Positions 9,682-19,863 are shown, numbered from the stretch's first letter. The stretch is 64,000 nucleotides of DNA from Burkholderiaceae bacterium (GCA_031291325.1 JARLJG010000070.1:1-64000), one strand, 5' to 3'. A program made the numbers and translations. Notes: generated by a model from the letters alone, not told the origin.

Positions 9682-10815
9682 ATGGCCGACGATGCTCCTG
9701 TGCTGGTCAACTGGGACGAAGGCGGACAAGCGCATGCGGCCCTATGGCGCTCCGAGAGCGGCGTTGCGCCGCCGAAAAAGCTGCAAATCGCCGACGACCG
9801 CATCACCGCCGATGCCGCCTATCGGCTAGCGAGCGAGGGCACGGCCTTATTGTGGCGCGGCGACTTCCAGAATGCGCGCCAATTGTTGCAGGCGCTGGCG
9901 CGCCGCATCGACCGCAAGCCGCGCAAAGCGGCGCCATCGATCACCGAAGCCTTCCATTTCAATCGCCAGGCGCAAGCGCAACGGGCGCGCACGCTGGGCA
10001 TGCTGCTGTTGCCGTGCGACGAAAATTATGCGATTCCATTGCGCCGCGCGCCCGATGTGCAGGCCGCATGCACGGAGGCCTATGGACCGGCGCAACGCCC
10101 ATCGATCCTGTCGCTGCGCGAATTGCAGGGCGTGATCGGCGCGCACGAGTGGCGCAAGAAGGGCGTCGAGATAGCTGCGCTGGGCGCGCGCATCCATCCG
10201 CATTACGGCGTGTTTTCCCCGGTGCGCGGGGAATACGTCGACCTGGTGGCCGAGACACCGCTGCCGCTGCCGTTGCCGCAACTGGCATTCGATATCGGCG
10301 CCGGCACCGGCGTGCTGGCGGCGCTGTTGGCCAGGCGCGGCGTCAAACACGTGATCGGCACCGATTGCGAGCCGCGCGCGCTGGCCTGCGCGCGCGAAAA
10401 CATCGAACGTCTGGGCCTGGGCAAGCAGGTGGAGATTGTCGCCGCCGACCTGTTCCCACCGGGTCGCGCGCCGCTGATCGTCTGCAATCCGCCTTGGCTG
10501 CCGGGACGCGCCAATTCGCCGCTCGAACACGCGGTGTACGACCCGGACAGCCGCATGTTGAAAGGGTTTTTAGCGGGCGTGGGCGCGCATCTCGCACCGG
10601 GCGGCGAAGCCTGGCTGATTTTGTCCGACCTGGCCGAGCATCTGGGCTTGCGCACGCGGGCGGACTTGCTGGCCTTGATCGAAGACGCCGGCTTGCAAGT
10701 CGTGGGCCGCCACGACATCAAGCCGCGCCACCCGCGCGCTGCCGATCAAAGCGATCCTTTGCACGTGGCACGGGCGGCGGAAGTGACTTCGCTTTGGCGT
10801 TTGGCTGCGCGCTGA
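9682..10815 (+). CDS. Class I SAM-dependent methyltransferase (PrmC/HemK-like)
   Basis: This protein of about 377 residues has a Rossmann methyltransferase domain in its C-terminal half: an AdoMet loop D-I-G-A-G-T-G-V-L, an acidic strand end (T-D-C-E-P) and the catalytic N-P-P-W motif of enzymes that methylate planar amide or amino nitrogens (glutamine N5 or adenine N6). The N-terminal 150 residues resemble no family I can name and may bind substrate. The ATG at 9682 lies 14 nt after cphA; a TTG at 9664 that overlaps the cphA stop is an alternative start. The position suggests co-transcription with the cphA genes. The substrate is unknown. Confidence 0.75.
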   Translation: MADDAPVLVNWDEGGQAHAALWRSESGVAPPKKLQIADDRITADAAYRLASEGTALLWRGDFQNARQLLQALARRIDRKPRKAAPSITEAFHFNRQAQAQRARTLGMLLLPCDENYAIPLRRAPDVQAACTEAYGPAQRPSILSLRELQGVIGAHEWRKKGVEIAALGARIHPHYGVFSPVRGEYVDLVAETPLPLPLPQLAFDIGAGTGVLAALLARRGVKHVIGTDCEPRALACARENIERLGLGKQVEIVAADLFPPGRAPLIVCNPPWLPGRANSPLEHAVYDPDSRMLKGFLAGVGAHLAPGGEAWLILSDLAEHLGLRTRADLLALIEDAGLQVVGRHDIKPRHPRAADQSDPLHVARAAEVTSLWRLAAR

Positions 10816-10836
10816 TGCCCCAGGCACCTGGCTATA

Positions 10837-13239
10837 TCAAGTCCCGACAGACGCATGCCGACCAAGCACACGGTCGATTGCTTCAAACAATTGCGTCTGG
10901 TTGATCGGCTTCGCGACAAAATCGTTCATTCCGACCTCCAGGCAGAAATCGCGGTCGCTTTGCCGCGCATTCGCCGTCATTGCGATGACCGGAATATGCG
11001 GATTGCGCACCGCCGGCTCGTTGGCCCGCAAACAGCGCGTGGCCTCATAACCGTCCATCACCGGCATTTGGCAATCCATCAGGACCAGGTCGTAATCCTT
11101 GTCGCGCAAACATTCCAATGCGCGCTGCCCATTCTCCGCAATATCGACCCGATGGCCGCGCTTGGTCAAGATCACGCTGGCCAAGCGCTGATTGAGCACA
11201 TTGTCTTCGACCAGCAGGATATCCAGGCGGGCAGAAATGTCCTCTGTGGTCGCGGCGACATTGACAGGCGGGTCCGGCGGCTGCGGGGCTTCCTTTTCAA
11301 TCGGCTGCCTTAGCAAGGTCGACGTGAACCAGAACACCGATCCGGTTCCTTCTTCGCTGCTAACCCCGATTTGGCCGCCCATCAATTCGACCAGCCGTCT
11401 GGATATCGAAAGTCCCAGGCCCGTGCCGCCAAAGCGACGCGTGGTGGACGAGTCCGCCTGCACGAAGGGGGAGAAGAGATATCCCAGTTTTTCAGCCGGT
11501 ATGCCGATGCCGGTATCGCGGACTTCGACGCGCAGCGTCACTTGGTCTGGCCCGATGTCGGACGCGCCGACACTGATCTGGACTTCGCCGTGCGCGGTGA
11601 ATTTGATCGCGTTGCCGGCCAAATTCAACAGGATTTGCCGCAACCTGCCGGGATCGCCGCGCAACAACAGCGGCACGCTCGGGTCGAGTCGGACGATGAA
11701 TTCGAGGCCTTTTTCGTCGGCTCGCATCGCCAGGATTTCAGAGATGTCGTCCAACACGACGCCAAGATCGAAATCGATGATTTCGATATCGAGTTTGCCC
11801 GCCTCGATTTTGGAAAAATCGAGGATTTCGTTGATGATGACCAAGAGAGCATCCGCACTGCTCTGGATCGCGTGGGCAAATTCATGTTGTTCGTCGGTCA
11901 ACCTGGTTTCGAGCAATAGTTGCGTCATGCCGATCACGCCATTCATCGGCGTCCTGATTTCGTGGCTCATATTTGCCAGGAAATCTCCTTTGGCGCGATT
12001 TGCCGCTTCCGCCGTGTCCTTGCTATAGCGAATGGTGCGGATGTAATACAACGCGTTGCCAACCACGAAAATCAACATGCTGCCCGCCGAAGCCAACAGC
12101 GCGAACAGCCAAATCCGGGATTTGCCCAGCTGCGGAATCTCGGGCGCCGCGCGGGTAATGTAAATATTGATCGATTCCTGCGGAAATGGGCGCGATTCCA
12201 TTACGATCGGCGCATCGATGTTTTCGATGCGCAGCAGGGAGGGAAAGAGCTGGTCGCCCCAGGATGCGATTTTCAGCGGCGCAAATACCGTGCTCTTGTA
12301 TTGCATGAGGCGGTCTTTGTCCGACAAATTGAATACGCCGGCGCCGGGGATCGTTTTCGCCACGAGTTTCTTGTCGTTGGCAAGGATGATCACGCCCTGA
12401 TTGTCGGCGATGAACGCATTTGCCTGTTCCACCCAATAAGCCAGATTGGAAACATTGATCTTGACCACGACCACGCCAATGAATTTGCCGTTTTCGAGCA
12501 CCGGGGACGAATAAAACAGACCAGGCACGTTGCTTTGCCGTCCCACCGCATATTGGCGACCGTTGAGGCCCGCTTTGGCCTGCGTGAAATAGGCGCGGTC
12601 GACATAGTTGATTCCGACGAAACTTTCGGGGGTGTCGGCATTGCTGGAGGCGACGCAGTCGCCGGCGGCGTTCAAGATCCAGATGACGTCGGGCGGCAGA
12701 TTCTTTTTTGCGACGGCGAGAAATTGATTCAATTCACCCAAAACCGGGTCGTGCGTCCAGCGCACTGCGCGCTCGGCGATGGCGAGTTTCGAGGCTTCGG
12801 CGTTCGGGCCGAAGCGGCGCAGCGCATCCAAAACGGCTTCTTCGCCGGCAAACAGCTTTGCCACGCCTTTCAATTGATTGAGGTTGCGAATGATATTGTT
12901 GCTGACCGTCTCGGCTTGCTGCAGCGCAAGCGTCGATTCGCGCTTGAAAACTTCGGTCGAACGATCGTTTGCATATTCGTCGGCGATTAACCAGGCGATT
13001 CCGATCCAGCCGGCAATCAATGCGCTGAGTATCCACATTCTGTTGATTGCGCCGCGAAGGGCCAGCCCGATCACTGCCAGAAAGAGCAGGTCGAGATACA
13101 GAGCAAGCTGAATCCGGTTTTCGACCTGGATCGTCAGTTCGCGGCCCAAAAAAATCAAGGAAGAAAGCAGTAGTGCAAGTAGCAGAATCGCCAGAAAAAG
13201 CAGGATTTTACGAGGCGCGAAAGCGAGCGTTTTTATCAT
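10837..13239 (-). CDS. Hybrid sensor histidine kinase with Cache domain
   Basis: This is an 800-residue inner-membrane sensor. Three hydrophobic segments near the N-terminus (about 12-86) precede a long periplasmic region (about 95-365) of the double-Cache type, with motifs such as V-D-R-A-Y-F-T-Q-A. Another membrane helix (about 376-400) leads to a HisKA domain with [12 protein letters not shown] (phospho-acceptor His about 426). An HATPase domain (G-T-G-L-G-L-S-I) and a C-terminal receiver with Asp at about 722 (L-M-D-C-Q-M-P) follow. Cache domains bind small extracellular ligands; the ligand here is unknown. No separate response regulator lies beside it, so the phosphate probably goes to an unlinked partner. 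It is convergent with the methyltransferase gene. Confidence 0.9.
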   Translation of the reverse strand: MIKTLAFAPRKILLFLAILLLALLLSSLIFLGRELTIQVENRIQLALYLDLLFLAVIGLALRGAINRMWILSALIAGWIGIAWLIADEYANDRSTEVFKRESTLALQQAETVSNNIIRNLNQLKGVAKLFAGEEAVLDALRRFGPNAEASKLAIAERAVRWTHDPVLGELNQFLAVAKKNLPPDVIWILNAAGDCVASSNADTPESFVGINYVDRAYFTQAKAGLNGRQYAVGRQSNVPGLFYSSPVLENGKFIGVVVVKINVSNLAYWVEQANAFIADNQGVIILANDKKLVAKTIPGAGVFNLSDKDRLMQYKSTVFAPLKIASWGDQLFPSLLRIENIDAPIVMESRPFPQESINIYITRAAPEIPQLGKSRIWLFALLASAGSMLIFVVGNALYYIRTIRYSKDTAEAANRAKGDFLANMSHEIRTPMNGVIGMTQLLLETRLTDEQHEFAHAIQSSADALLVIINEILDFSKIEAGKLDIEIIDFDLGVVLDDISEILAMRADEKGLEFIVRLDPSVPLLLRGDPGRLRQILLNLAGNAIKFTAHGEVQISVGASDIGPDQVTLRVEVRDTGIGIPAEKLGYLFSPFVQADSSTTRRFGGTGLGLSISRRLVELMGGQIGVSSEEGTGSVFWFTSTLLRQPIEKEAPQPPDPPVNVAATTEDISARLDILLVEDNVLNQRLASVILTKRGHRVDIAENGQRALECLRDKDYDLVLMDCQMPVMDGYEATRCLRANEPAVRNPHIPVIAMTANARQSDRDFCLEVGMNDFVAKPINQTQLFEAIDRVLGRHASVGT

Positions 13240-13561
13240 GCGACTGTGATTCCTTCGTTTGGCACGTCGAACGAGATCGGAGACAAGATCAAATCGGGGG
13301 ACCTTTTGCCAAGGGCAGGAGTGGCGGCCTATTCTGCCTAGGTTACTACCATTGGCATCGATTTGGCAAAGACCATGTCGAATATCGGCAACGAATTATG
13401 ACGAGGATGCCTCCCGTGGCTAACCATGTTCAATTTCATGTTTATATATTAATAATGTTGGCTGGATTTGCGCATTCGCACGCCACTCCCGTTTCGGGTT
13501 TGAGTCGCGATGGCGTGGCCGCTTCGCACCCGGCATGCGGACCGGCAAATTTCCCCTTACT

Positions 13562-13575
13562 TTGATATGGATCAA
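13562..13575 (+). promoter_or_regulatory. FNR/ANR-type box upstream of usp
   Basis: TTGAT-ATGG-ATCAA is a perfect FNR/ANR consensus. It lies 84 nt before the usp start codon. No good -10 sits at the ideal class II distance; the closest is TACAGT at 13608-13613, which would put the box near -51. The rest of the 419-nt gap (13240-13658) shows no convincing gene: the longer open frames there have no family features. Confidence 0.75.
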
Positions 13576-13658
13576 AGCTGCCCGATGACACGCTGCGCGG
13601 GTGCAGCTACAGTCTAAATAAGGTGTCGGCACGCGGCTTTAGATCAAAAGGAAGGATC

Positions 13659-14096
13659 ATGTTCAAGCATATTCTTATTCCAACGGATGGCTCGGAAACC
13701 TCCAGGAATGCGGTCAAGGCGGGTATCAAGTTCGCGAAGGAAGCGGGAGCGCAAGTGACCGGACTGTACGTTTGTCCGGCATTCCACGTGCTGACGTATC
13801 AGGTCGAAATGCTGGAGGCAAGCAAGGAAAAGTTTTCCAAGGAAAGCGCACGACGCGCGATCAAATACCTTGCAGAAATCGAATCCGAGGCCAAGCACGC
13901 GGGCGTGGCATGCGACGCTGTTTCCGTGGTGTCCGATCGCCCTTATGAGGAAATCGTGAGAGCTGCGCTACAGAAGCGATGCGATCTGATTATCATGGCG
14001 TCGCACGGCCGACGGGGCGTGAAGGGAATCCTGCTCGGCAGCGAGACGCAGAAGGTGCTCGCGCATAGCACGATTCCGGTATTGGTCTATCGCTAG
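13659..14096 (+). CDS. Universal stress protein (UspA family)
   Basis: This 145-residue cytoplasmic protein has the one-domain Usp fold. The N-terminus MFKHILIPTDGSE is the family's first strand. The C-terminus contains I-M-A-S-H-G-R-R-G and G-S-E-T-Q-K-V, which match the G-2x-G-9x-G-(S/T) ATP-binding pattern. I start at the ATG at 13659, preceded by AAGGAAGGA; the frame opens earlier but the extra residues are unrelated. Usp proteins support survival under starvation, oxygen lack and other stress; the partner is unknown. The perfect FNR box upstream suggests induction at low oxygen. A small membrane-protein gene follows on the same strand. Confidence 0.93.
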   Translation: MFKHILIPTDGSETSRNAVKAGIKFAKEAGAQVTGLYVCPAFHVLTYQVEMLEASKEKFSKESARRAIKYLAEIESEAKHAGVACDAVSVVSDRPYEEIVRAALQKRCDLIIMASHGRRGVKGILLGSETQKVLAHSTIPVLVYR

Positions 14097-14193
14097 GGGA
14101 AAAGAGGCAGGTGCTCGGCGCTTGCTCTTGTAATGACGGGCGAGCGGAATTGAATCCGAGGCCGTGGCAACAGTTGGAAAAGGGAGCGGAGTC

Positions 14194-14442
14194 ATGTGTG
14201 ATTGGAGTAGCTGGACCTTGATTTGCGAAGGGCATTACGAGATCGAATTGACCGTATTGCTGGCGATTGCGTTTCTAGTCGGTTTGAGCTTGGCGCTGAT
14301 TTTGGCGCTTAACAAACGAAGGAAACTGCAAAGCACCGTGGAACGTGCCGTAGACAACTTGCAAGAAGCGCTGCATGAGGGGCGGATCAACGGCGATGAA
14401 TTTCTCAAGAAGTGCGACGACGTGCGCAAGCACCCTCAATAG
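14194..14442 (+). CDS. Small single-pass membrane protein, unknown function
   Basis: This 82-residue protein has a short polar start, one membrane helix (about residues 14-38), a basic stop-transfer patch (N-K-R-R-K) and a charged, probably helical tail. The tail ends with an L-H-E-G-R-I-N-x-D-E-F-L pattern like the short C-terminal SHOCT motif. I chose the ATG at 14194 because a GGAG-rich Shine-Dalgarno precedes it; an ATG ten codons earlier is less well placed. It follows the universal stress gene and may share its promoter. I do not recognise a function. Confidence 0.6.
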   Translation: MCDWSSWTLICEGHYEIELTVLLAIAFLVGLSLALILALNKRRKLQSTVERAVDNLQEALHEGRINGDEFLKKCDDVRKHPQ

Positions 14443-14458
14443 CAAGCATTTTCATCGG

Positions 14459-14486
14459 GTCTTGCGCCGCAGGTGCGGCGCAAGAC
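14459..14486. terminator. Strong hairpin between convergent genes
   Basis: A perfect 12-bp stem (GTCTTGCGCCGC with its complement) closes an AGGT tetraloop, between the end of the small membrane protein gene and the end of the convergent alcohol dehydrogenase gene. No clear T-tract follows on either strand, so intrinsic termination is likely but not certain. Confidence 0.65.
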
Positions 14487-14491
14487 GGCAA

Positions 14492-15505
14492 TCAAACGAC
14501 TAACACGGCGGCGCCATCGAACGCGCCGGATCGCAGCGCCAGCAGCGCTTGATTGGCGTCTTTTAGCGCGAAAGGGATCGGCTTCGTGTGGATGCCGATC
14601 TGTTGCGCCAGTTTAAAAAAAGCCTCGCCGTCGGCTTTGGTCAGGTTGGCAACCGAGCGCACGGTGCGTTCTCCCCACAGCAGCCGATAGGGGAAGCTTG
14701 GTATATCGCTCATGTGGATGCCTGCGCATACCACGCTGCCGCCTTTTTTGGTTGCGCCCAGCGCTTGCGGTACCAAGGCGCCGGACGGCGCAAAAATGAT
14801 CGCCGCGTCCAGTGCGGTCGGCGGAGTGGCGGTCGAATCGCCGGCCCAGACAGCGCCCAGGCTGCGCGCAAACTGTTGCGAGCGCGTGTCGCCGGGGCGC
14901 GTGAAGGCAAATATCTCTTTCCCCTGATGGTGTGCAACTTGCGCAATGATATGCGCGGCGGCGCCAAAGCCGTATAGCCCGATGCGCGTAGCATCGGCGA
15001 TCATTGCGTAAGCGCGATAGCCGATCAGCCCTGCGCATAGTAGCGGCGCCGCGTGGATGTCGTCATAGCGCTGCGGCAACAAAAAACAGTAGCGTGCATT
15101 CGCAGCCATGAATTCGGCATAGCCGCCATCGCGATCGTAACCGGTAAAAACGCCATCGTCGCAAAGGTTTTCGCGCTGCGCGCTGCAGTAGCAGCAGTGA
15201 CCGCAAGCGCCGCCTAGCCACGGCACGCCGACCCGGTCGCCGATCTGGAAACCGCGCGTCGCGCTGCCGGTTTGCACCACATGTCCGACGACTTCATGGC
15301 CGAGCACGAGCGGCGATCTGTGCGCAGGCAACTCGCCGTCGACAATGTGCAAATCGGTGCGACAAACGCCACACGCGCTGACGTGGATGAGCAACTCGCT
15401 TTCAGCCGGGATCGGCCTCGGGATGCGCGCCGCACGCAATGGCTGCCCCTGGCTTTCAAAAAGCATCGCAAACATGCTGCGGTCTTGGCTTGCAGATTCA
15501 GTCAT
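14492..15505 (-). CDS. Zinc-dependent alcohol dehydrogenase
   Basis: This 337-residue member of the medium-chain dehydrogenase family shows the catalytic zinc region (C-G-V-C-R-T-D and G-H-E-V-V-G) and a structural zinc loop with closely spaced cysteines (C-G-H-C-C-Y-C, then a fourth Cys in E-N-L-C). The nucleotide-binding glycines appear as G-L-Y-G-F-G-A-A-A. The layout matches AdhP/AdhA-like enzymes that interconvert primary alcohols and aldehydes with NAD(P)H; the substrate is not evident. A near-perfect FNR box (15588-15601) and TAGGAT at 15559-15564 upstream fit a class II oxygen-controlled promoter, which suits a fermentative or redox-balancing role. ATGs at codons 11 and 14 are alternative starts. 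Confidence 0.9.
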   Translation of the reverse strand: MTESASQDRSMFAMLFESQGQPLRAARIPRPIPAESELLIHVSACGVCRTDLHIVDGELPAHRSPLVLGHEVVGHVVQTGSATRGFQIGDRVGVPWLGGACGHCCYCSAQRENLCDDGVFTGYDRDGGYAEFMAANARYCFLLPQRYDDIHAAPLLCAGLIGYRAYAMIADATRIGLYGFGAAAHIIAQVAHHQGKEIFAFTRPGDTRSQQFARSLGAVWAGDSTATPPTALDAAIIFAPSGALVPQALGATKKGGSVVCAGIHMSDIPSFPYRLLWGERTVRSVANLTKADGEAFFKLAQQIGIHTKPIPFALKDANQALLALRSGAFDGAAVLVV

Positions 15506-15587
15506 GTGTATCGTCCATTATCGAATAAGATCTAGCGGCGCCCGGTTCACGCCACGCTATCCTACATCAAGGTTTTAGTGTGCATAT

Positions 15588-15601
15588 TTGACGTGGATCA
15601 A
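15588..15601 (-). promoter_or_regulatory. FNR/ANR-type box between adh and the dksA-like gene
   Basis: TTGAC-GTGG-ATCAA differs from the consensus at one position. On the minus strand TAGGAT (15559-15564) is centred 33 bp from the box centre, the spacing of a class II FNR promoter toward adh. It could also act on the divergent dksA-like gene 142 nt away, where I see no -10 at the matching distance. Confidence 0.7.
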
Positions 15602-15742
15602 ACTGACCGGTTAACCAAGCAATTAAGCTGATGCAGAAGGATAGCGAAGAGAGAAATGGTTTCGCGCTGCGTAGCGTGTTTCCTGCCGATAAATTCAGAG
15701 CAAGGGAACGCTGTTTGAGCTTCGCCTTGTTGGGAGAGTGTT

Positions 15743-16138
15743 ATGACAAACCTGGAAAATTTAATAGCGAACGATATTGCAACTCGCTTGAATTCGCGCC
15801 GCGATGTTCTCCGCAATACGATCCGGCGCCATCTGCATCAGTCGGACGATCCGAAGGTCATGGCCTTCGTCAATCATCTGGCCGAAGTCGACGATTGGGT
15901 CGAGGCCGACTTGTTGAACGACCTCGACATCGCGCAGTCCAATCTCGAACTGGCTGAATTGCGTGCGATCGAGGCAGCGCTCTCGGCAATCAAGGCGGGA
16001 ACTTATGGCATTTGCGCCGACTGCGGCGAGCCGATTTCGCTCGAACGCTTGAACGCGGAACCGATTGCGCAGCGCTGCATTGTTTGCCAGGAAAAGTTTG
16101 AAAAGAGCCACGCAATTGCGGAAAACGGATCCATTTAG
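15743..16138 (+). CDS. TraR/DksA-type zinc-finger protein
   Basis: This 131-residue protein has the DksA/TraR layout: an N-terminal helical hairpin (about 1-85, acidic with D-D-W-V-E-A-D) and a C-terminal four-cysteine zinc finger (C-A-D-C ... C-I-V-C, about 92-118). The family binds in the secondary channel of RNA polymerase and tunes transcription, often with ppGpp. The protein is shorter than housekeeping DksA (about 150), so it is probably an accessory paralogue. The ATG at 15743 follows a GAGAG stretch. The ftsH gene begins 74 nt downstream on the same strand, suggesting one operon with ftsH and the kinase fusion. Confidence 0.85.
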   Translation: MTNLENLIANDIATRLNSRRDVLRNTIRRHLHQSDDPKVMAFVNHLAEVDDWVEADLLNDLDIAQSNLELAELRAIEAALSAIKAGTYGICADCGEPISLERLNAEPIAQRCIVCQEKFEKSHAIAENGSI

Positions 16139-16212
16139 GTGGCGGGGTATTTCACGGACCTGCGTTTGCCGGTCGCCTTGATTTCAAAGATGTCGAACTA
16201 CTGAGCGATACT

Positions 16213-18123
16213 GTGGATAAAGAGCGCCTGAAATTTTCGCTGTGGTATTTCGCAATCACGATGGTGATTGTGCTGATCGTGCAGTCGATGATTGCCTCGG
16301 TCGGCACCGAGACGCTAGGCTACGGCGATCTGAAGACCTTGATCAAGGCTGGCAAGGTCGATAATCTGGTCGTTAGCGAAAATGAGATCTCCGGCACTAT
16401 CAGGAATGATGACCTGGACGGCATCCTGAGCAAGGAGATCATCGCCGATCTGCAAAAAATGGGGCAGGGCGATCATCGCTTCGTCACTATCCGGGTCGCC
16501 GACCCGGCGCTGGTGCAAGATCTGGAAGCCGCAAAAATCCGATTTACCGGGCAATTCGATAGTCATTGGTTTTCGACCGTGCTGTCGTGGGTGTTGCCGG
16601 CCCTGATTTTCGTCGCGATCTGGACTTTTGCGATGAAGCGCATGGGCGGCGCCGGCGGCATGCTGGAAATCGGCAAGAGCAAGGCCAAGGTCTATATGGA
16701 GAAGGATACCGGCGTGACCTTCGACGATGTCGCCGGGATCGACGAGGCGAAAGAAGAACTGATCGAGGTGGTGCAATTCCTCAAGGATCCGGCGCGCTAT
16801 CGCCGCCTGGGCGGCAAGATTCCGAAAGGCGTGTTGATCGTCGGCTCGCCGGGGACCGGCAAAACCCTGCTGGCAAAAGCGGTGGCGGGCGAAGCCGGCG
16901 TGCCGTTTTTTTCGATGAGCGGCTCCGAGTTTGTCGAAATGTTCGTCGGGGTTGGCGCGGCGCGCGTGCGCGACTTGTTCGGCCAGGCCGAGGAGCGCGC
17001 TCCCTGCATCATCTTCATCGATGAATTGGACGCGCTTGGCAAGGCCCGTGGCGTCGCCTCGTTTGGCGGGCATGAGGAGCGCGAACAGACCTTGAACCAA
17101 TTGCTGGTGCAGATGGACGGATTCGACACCAACAAGGGCGTGATCATCATGGCGGCCACCAACCGCCCGGAAATTCTCGATCCGGCCTTGCTGCGCCCTG
17201 GGCGTTTCGATCGCCATGTGGCACTGGATCGTCCGGATCTGGCGGGACGCCGGAAGATTCTCGAAGTGCATGCGAAAAACGTCAAGCTGTCGCCGGCAAT
17301 CGACCTCGCCGCCATCGCTGCCCGCACCTCGGGATTTGTCGGCGCCGACCTCGCCAACCTGGTCAACGAAGCGGCGCTGCTGGCGGCGCGGCACGACAAG
17401 AAAAGCGTCGAAATGTCCGACTTCGATCAAGCCCTGGACCGCATCGTCGGCGGTTTGGAAAAGAAAAATCGCCTGATGAATGCGAAAGAGAAGGAAACCG
17501 TTTCCTAACACGAAGCCGGCCACGCGCTGGTGGCGGAATTCCGGCCTAACGCCGACCGCGTCAGCAAGATATCGATCATTCCGCGCGGCGTCGCGGCGCT
17601 CGGCTATACCCAGCAAACGCCGACCGAAGATCGCTACCTGTTGCGGCGCTCCGAACTGCTGGACCGGCTCGACGTCTTGCTCGGCGGGCGCGTGGCCGAG
17701 GAGATCGTGTTCAGCGACGTCTCCACCGGCGCGCAAAACGACTTGCAGCGCGCCACCGAAATGGCGCGTCAAATGGTGGCGCAGTTCGGCATGAGCGAGA
17801 CGCTTGGGTTGGCGGCTTTCGAGCAGCCGGCGCGCGCCCAGTATCTGGACGAGTCGATGCGCCAGGGATCGAAGGACTATAGCGAACGCACCGCGCAGAC
17901 CATAGACGAAGAGGTCGGCAAGTTGCTTGAGGAGTCGCACATGCGCGTCAAGCGCACGCTGGTCGAGCATCGGGGCACATTGAATGCGCTCGCGCAACTG
18001 CTGCTGCAAACGGAAGTCGTCGATCGCGCGGCCTTGGATGCGCTGCTGGCCGAATCGACGCCGTCGGCGATGAAATCGGTCGCGCCGGTTCCTGACCCGC
18101 TTCCTTTGAGTTCGGCAAGCTGA
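16213..18123 (+). pseudogene. ftsH: FtsH AAA+ protease interrupted by an in-frame TAA
   Basis: One reading frame of 637 codons encodes a full FtsH-like protein but contains TAA at 17506-17508. Before the stop (431 codons) are two membrane segments, the AAA domain with Walker A GSPGTGKT, Walker B I-I-F-I-D-E-L-D and the second region of homology ([18 protein letters not shown]). The residues right after the stop are H-E-A-G-H, the zinc site, then the M41 peptidase domain to 18123. FtsH proteins usually have a tyrosine before this motif, so one change (TAC or TAT to TAA) explains the break. The start is GTG at 16213. The nearest restart (GTG 17530) would omit the zinc motif. The rest looks intact, so the break is recent, a sequencing error or, less likely, recoding. 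Confidence 0.88.
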
Positions 18124-18124
18124 A

Positions 18125-19705
18125 ATGTCTTCCAAAACAGATCAGGCCGCGTTGGTGGCGAATCTGTTTGAATCCTTCCGGCAGCAAAATGGCGAGCGCA
18201 ATGTCGCCCTGCTGGAAACGCACATTTCCTATGTGCTGTTGAACGGCCAGCATGCGTACAAGATCAAGAAGGCCATCAAGCTCGATTTTCTCGATTTCAG
18301 CACCCTGGATCGTCGCCGGCATTATTGCGAAGAAGAACTGCGGTTGAACCGGCGCTTTGCGCCGCAGCTTTATCTCGATGTGGTGGCCATCGGCGGCAGC
18401 GTCGCGGTGCCGCAGATCGAAAATCCCGAGCCGGCCATCGAATATGCAGTGAAGATGCGCGAGTTCCCGCAAACTATGCTGGCCGAGAATCTGATGGCAT
18501 CCGGCGACTTGCATGACAATCAGATTGAACAATTGGCGCGAAGGCTCGCAAGCTTTCATGCCGAGTGCCGCAAAGCGACCTACGATTGTGCATTCGGTTC
18601 TGCCGACTCGGTTCTGCACACCGCACGCGACAATTTCCCGGAGATTCGGGGTCTGCTAAGCGAATCCGCCGATCTGGCGGATTTGGCGCAGATAGAACAA
18701 TGGACCGAAACGGAATTTTCGGCACATTCGGGTCTTTTCGCCGAGCGCAAAGCCGGAGGTTTCGTCAGGGAATGTCACGGCGATTTGCATCTCGGCAATC
18801 TGGCATTGATCGATGGCGAGATGTCGTTGTTCGATTGCATCGAATTCAACGAAGAATTCCGCTGGATCGACGTGATGAGCGAAGTCGCCTTTCTGGCGAT
18901 GGATTTGGATGCGCACCGAGCCGCCGATTTCGCTTTCCTCTTTCTGAATGCCTACCTGCAGGAAACCGGCGACTTTGCCGGACTTGCACTGCTGCGCTTC
19001 TATGTCGTCTACCGCGCGATGGTGCGGGCGAAGGTCGCGCTGTTGCAGATGAACGGCAAGGATGGCCAGGAAGCGATGGAGAAATATCGGTGCTACGTGG
19101 ATTTGGTCAAGCGCTGGATGTCGGTGCCGACTGTCGGCTTGATCTTGATGCACGGGCTTTCCGGTTCGGGGAAAAGCCGTCTGTCGCGCCGCTTGCTGCA
19201 AAAGGCGTCGGCAATCCGCTTGCGCTCCGATGTGGAGCGCAAGCGGCTCGCCGCGCTGCCGCCAAGCGCCGATAGCCGCTCGTCTATCGATGCCGATCTA
19301 TACGATAGCGCGATGACCGAAGCGACCTACGGTCGGCTGCTCAGCGTGACGCAGGCGATTTTGCGCGCCGGCTATAGCGCGGTCGTCGACGCCACGTTTC
19401 TAAAGCATCGGCAACGGAAAATGTTCAGCGACTGGGCTGGCATGGCTGCTGTGCCGTGCGCGATACTATGCGTGACGGCGCCGGTCGAGGTGTTGCGCGA
19501 GCGCGTTGCGCTCCGGGTGCGCAAGGGGGACGACGCGTCCGAAGCCAACCTGGGCGTGCTAGAGCATCAATTACAAACCGCAGAACCGCTGGATGCCGAC
19601 GAGGCGGCAACGGCACTGGTGTACGATTCGACGCTAGCGTTTGAAGCGGACGATAACGTGGCGGCGATACGGGAATTGCTGGCGCGCTTGAAAGAGCCAC
19701 TGTAG
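18125..19705 (+). CDS. APH-like kinase fused to P-loop AAA-type kinase
   Basis: This 526-residue protein has two parts. The N-terminal portion (about 1-330) is aminoglycoside-phosphotransferase-like, with the catalytic H-G-D-L-H-L-G-N motif (about 219) and a following F-D-C-I-E-F-N metal-binding segment. The C-terminal portion (about 335-526) is a zeta-toxin/gluconate-kinase-like P-loop kinase with G-L-S-G-S-G-K-S. Such fusions are widespread in proteobacteria and usually annotated as bifunctional phosphotransferase/ATP-binding proteins; the substrate is unknown. The gene begins one base after ftsH, so the two are probably translationally linked. Its intact frame shows the operon is not decaying as a whole. 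Confidence 0.85.
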   Translation: MSSKTDQAALVANLFESFRQQNGERNVALLETHISYVLLNGQHAYKIKKAIKLDFLDFSTLDRRRHYCEEELRLNRRFAPQLYLDVVAIGGSVAVPQIENPEPAIEYAVKMREFPQTMLAENLMASGDLHDNQIEQLARRLASFHAECRKATYDCAFGSADSVLHTARDNFPEIRGLLSESADLADLAQIEQWTETEFSAHSGLFAERKAGGFVRECHGDLHLGNLALIDGEMSLFDCIEFNEEFRWIDVMSEVAFLAMDLDAHRAADFAFLFLNAYLQETGDFAGLALLRFYVVYRAMVRAKVALLQMNGKDGQEAMEKYRCYVDLVKRWMSVPTVGLILMHGLSGSGKSRLSRRLLQKASAIRLRSDVERKRLAALPPSADSRSSIDADLYDSAMTEATYGRLLSVTQAILRAGYSAVVDATFLKHRQRKMFSDWAGMAAVPCAILCVTAPVEVLRERVALRVRKGDDASEANLGVLEHQLQTAEPLDADEAATALVYDSTLAFEADDNVAAIRELLARLKEPL

Positions 19706-19774
19706 TGCCTGCGATAGAGTAAAGATAAGAGAATGATTCAAACTGCGTGGGAAATTTTAACTCGATATCCAAAA

Positions 19775-19863
19775 CCTCCGTCGTTCCCGCGAAGGCGGGA
19801 ATCCATAGTGAGTTAGTCCTGGCTAGCGGCTCATGGATTCCCGCCTTCGCGGGAATGACGGAG
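19775..19863. repeat. Intergenic inverted repeat with GTCATTCCCGCGAAGGCGGG-type arms
   Basis: Two nearly identical inverted arms of about 31 nt (19775-19806 and 19833-19863) enclose a loop of about 26 nt. The motif TTCCCGCGAAGGCGGGAATCC, nearly palindromic by itself, occurs in many proteobacterial genomes as a dispersed intergenic repeat. It lies between the ends of two convergent genes and may act as a transcription stop. I saw no second copy in the window. Confidence 0.8.

Noticed and set aside
13047..13565. 172-codon frame running from inside the kinase gene into the usp upstream gap
   Set aside because: It overlaps the divergent kinase start, has no domain features and ends beside the FNR box; a chance frame.
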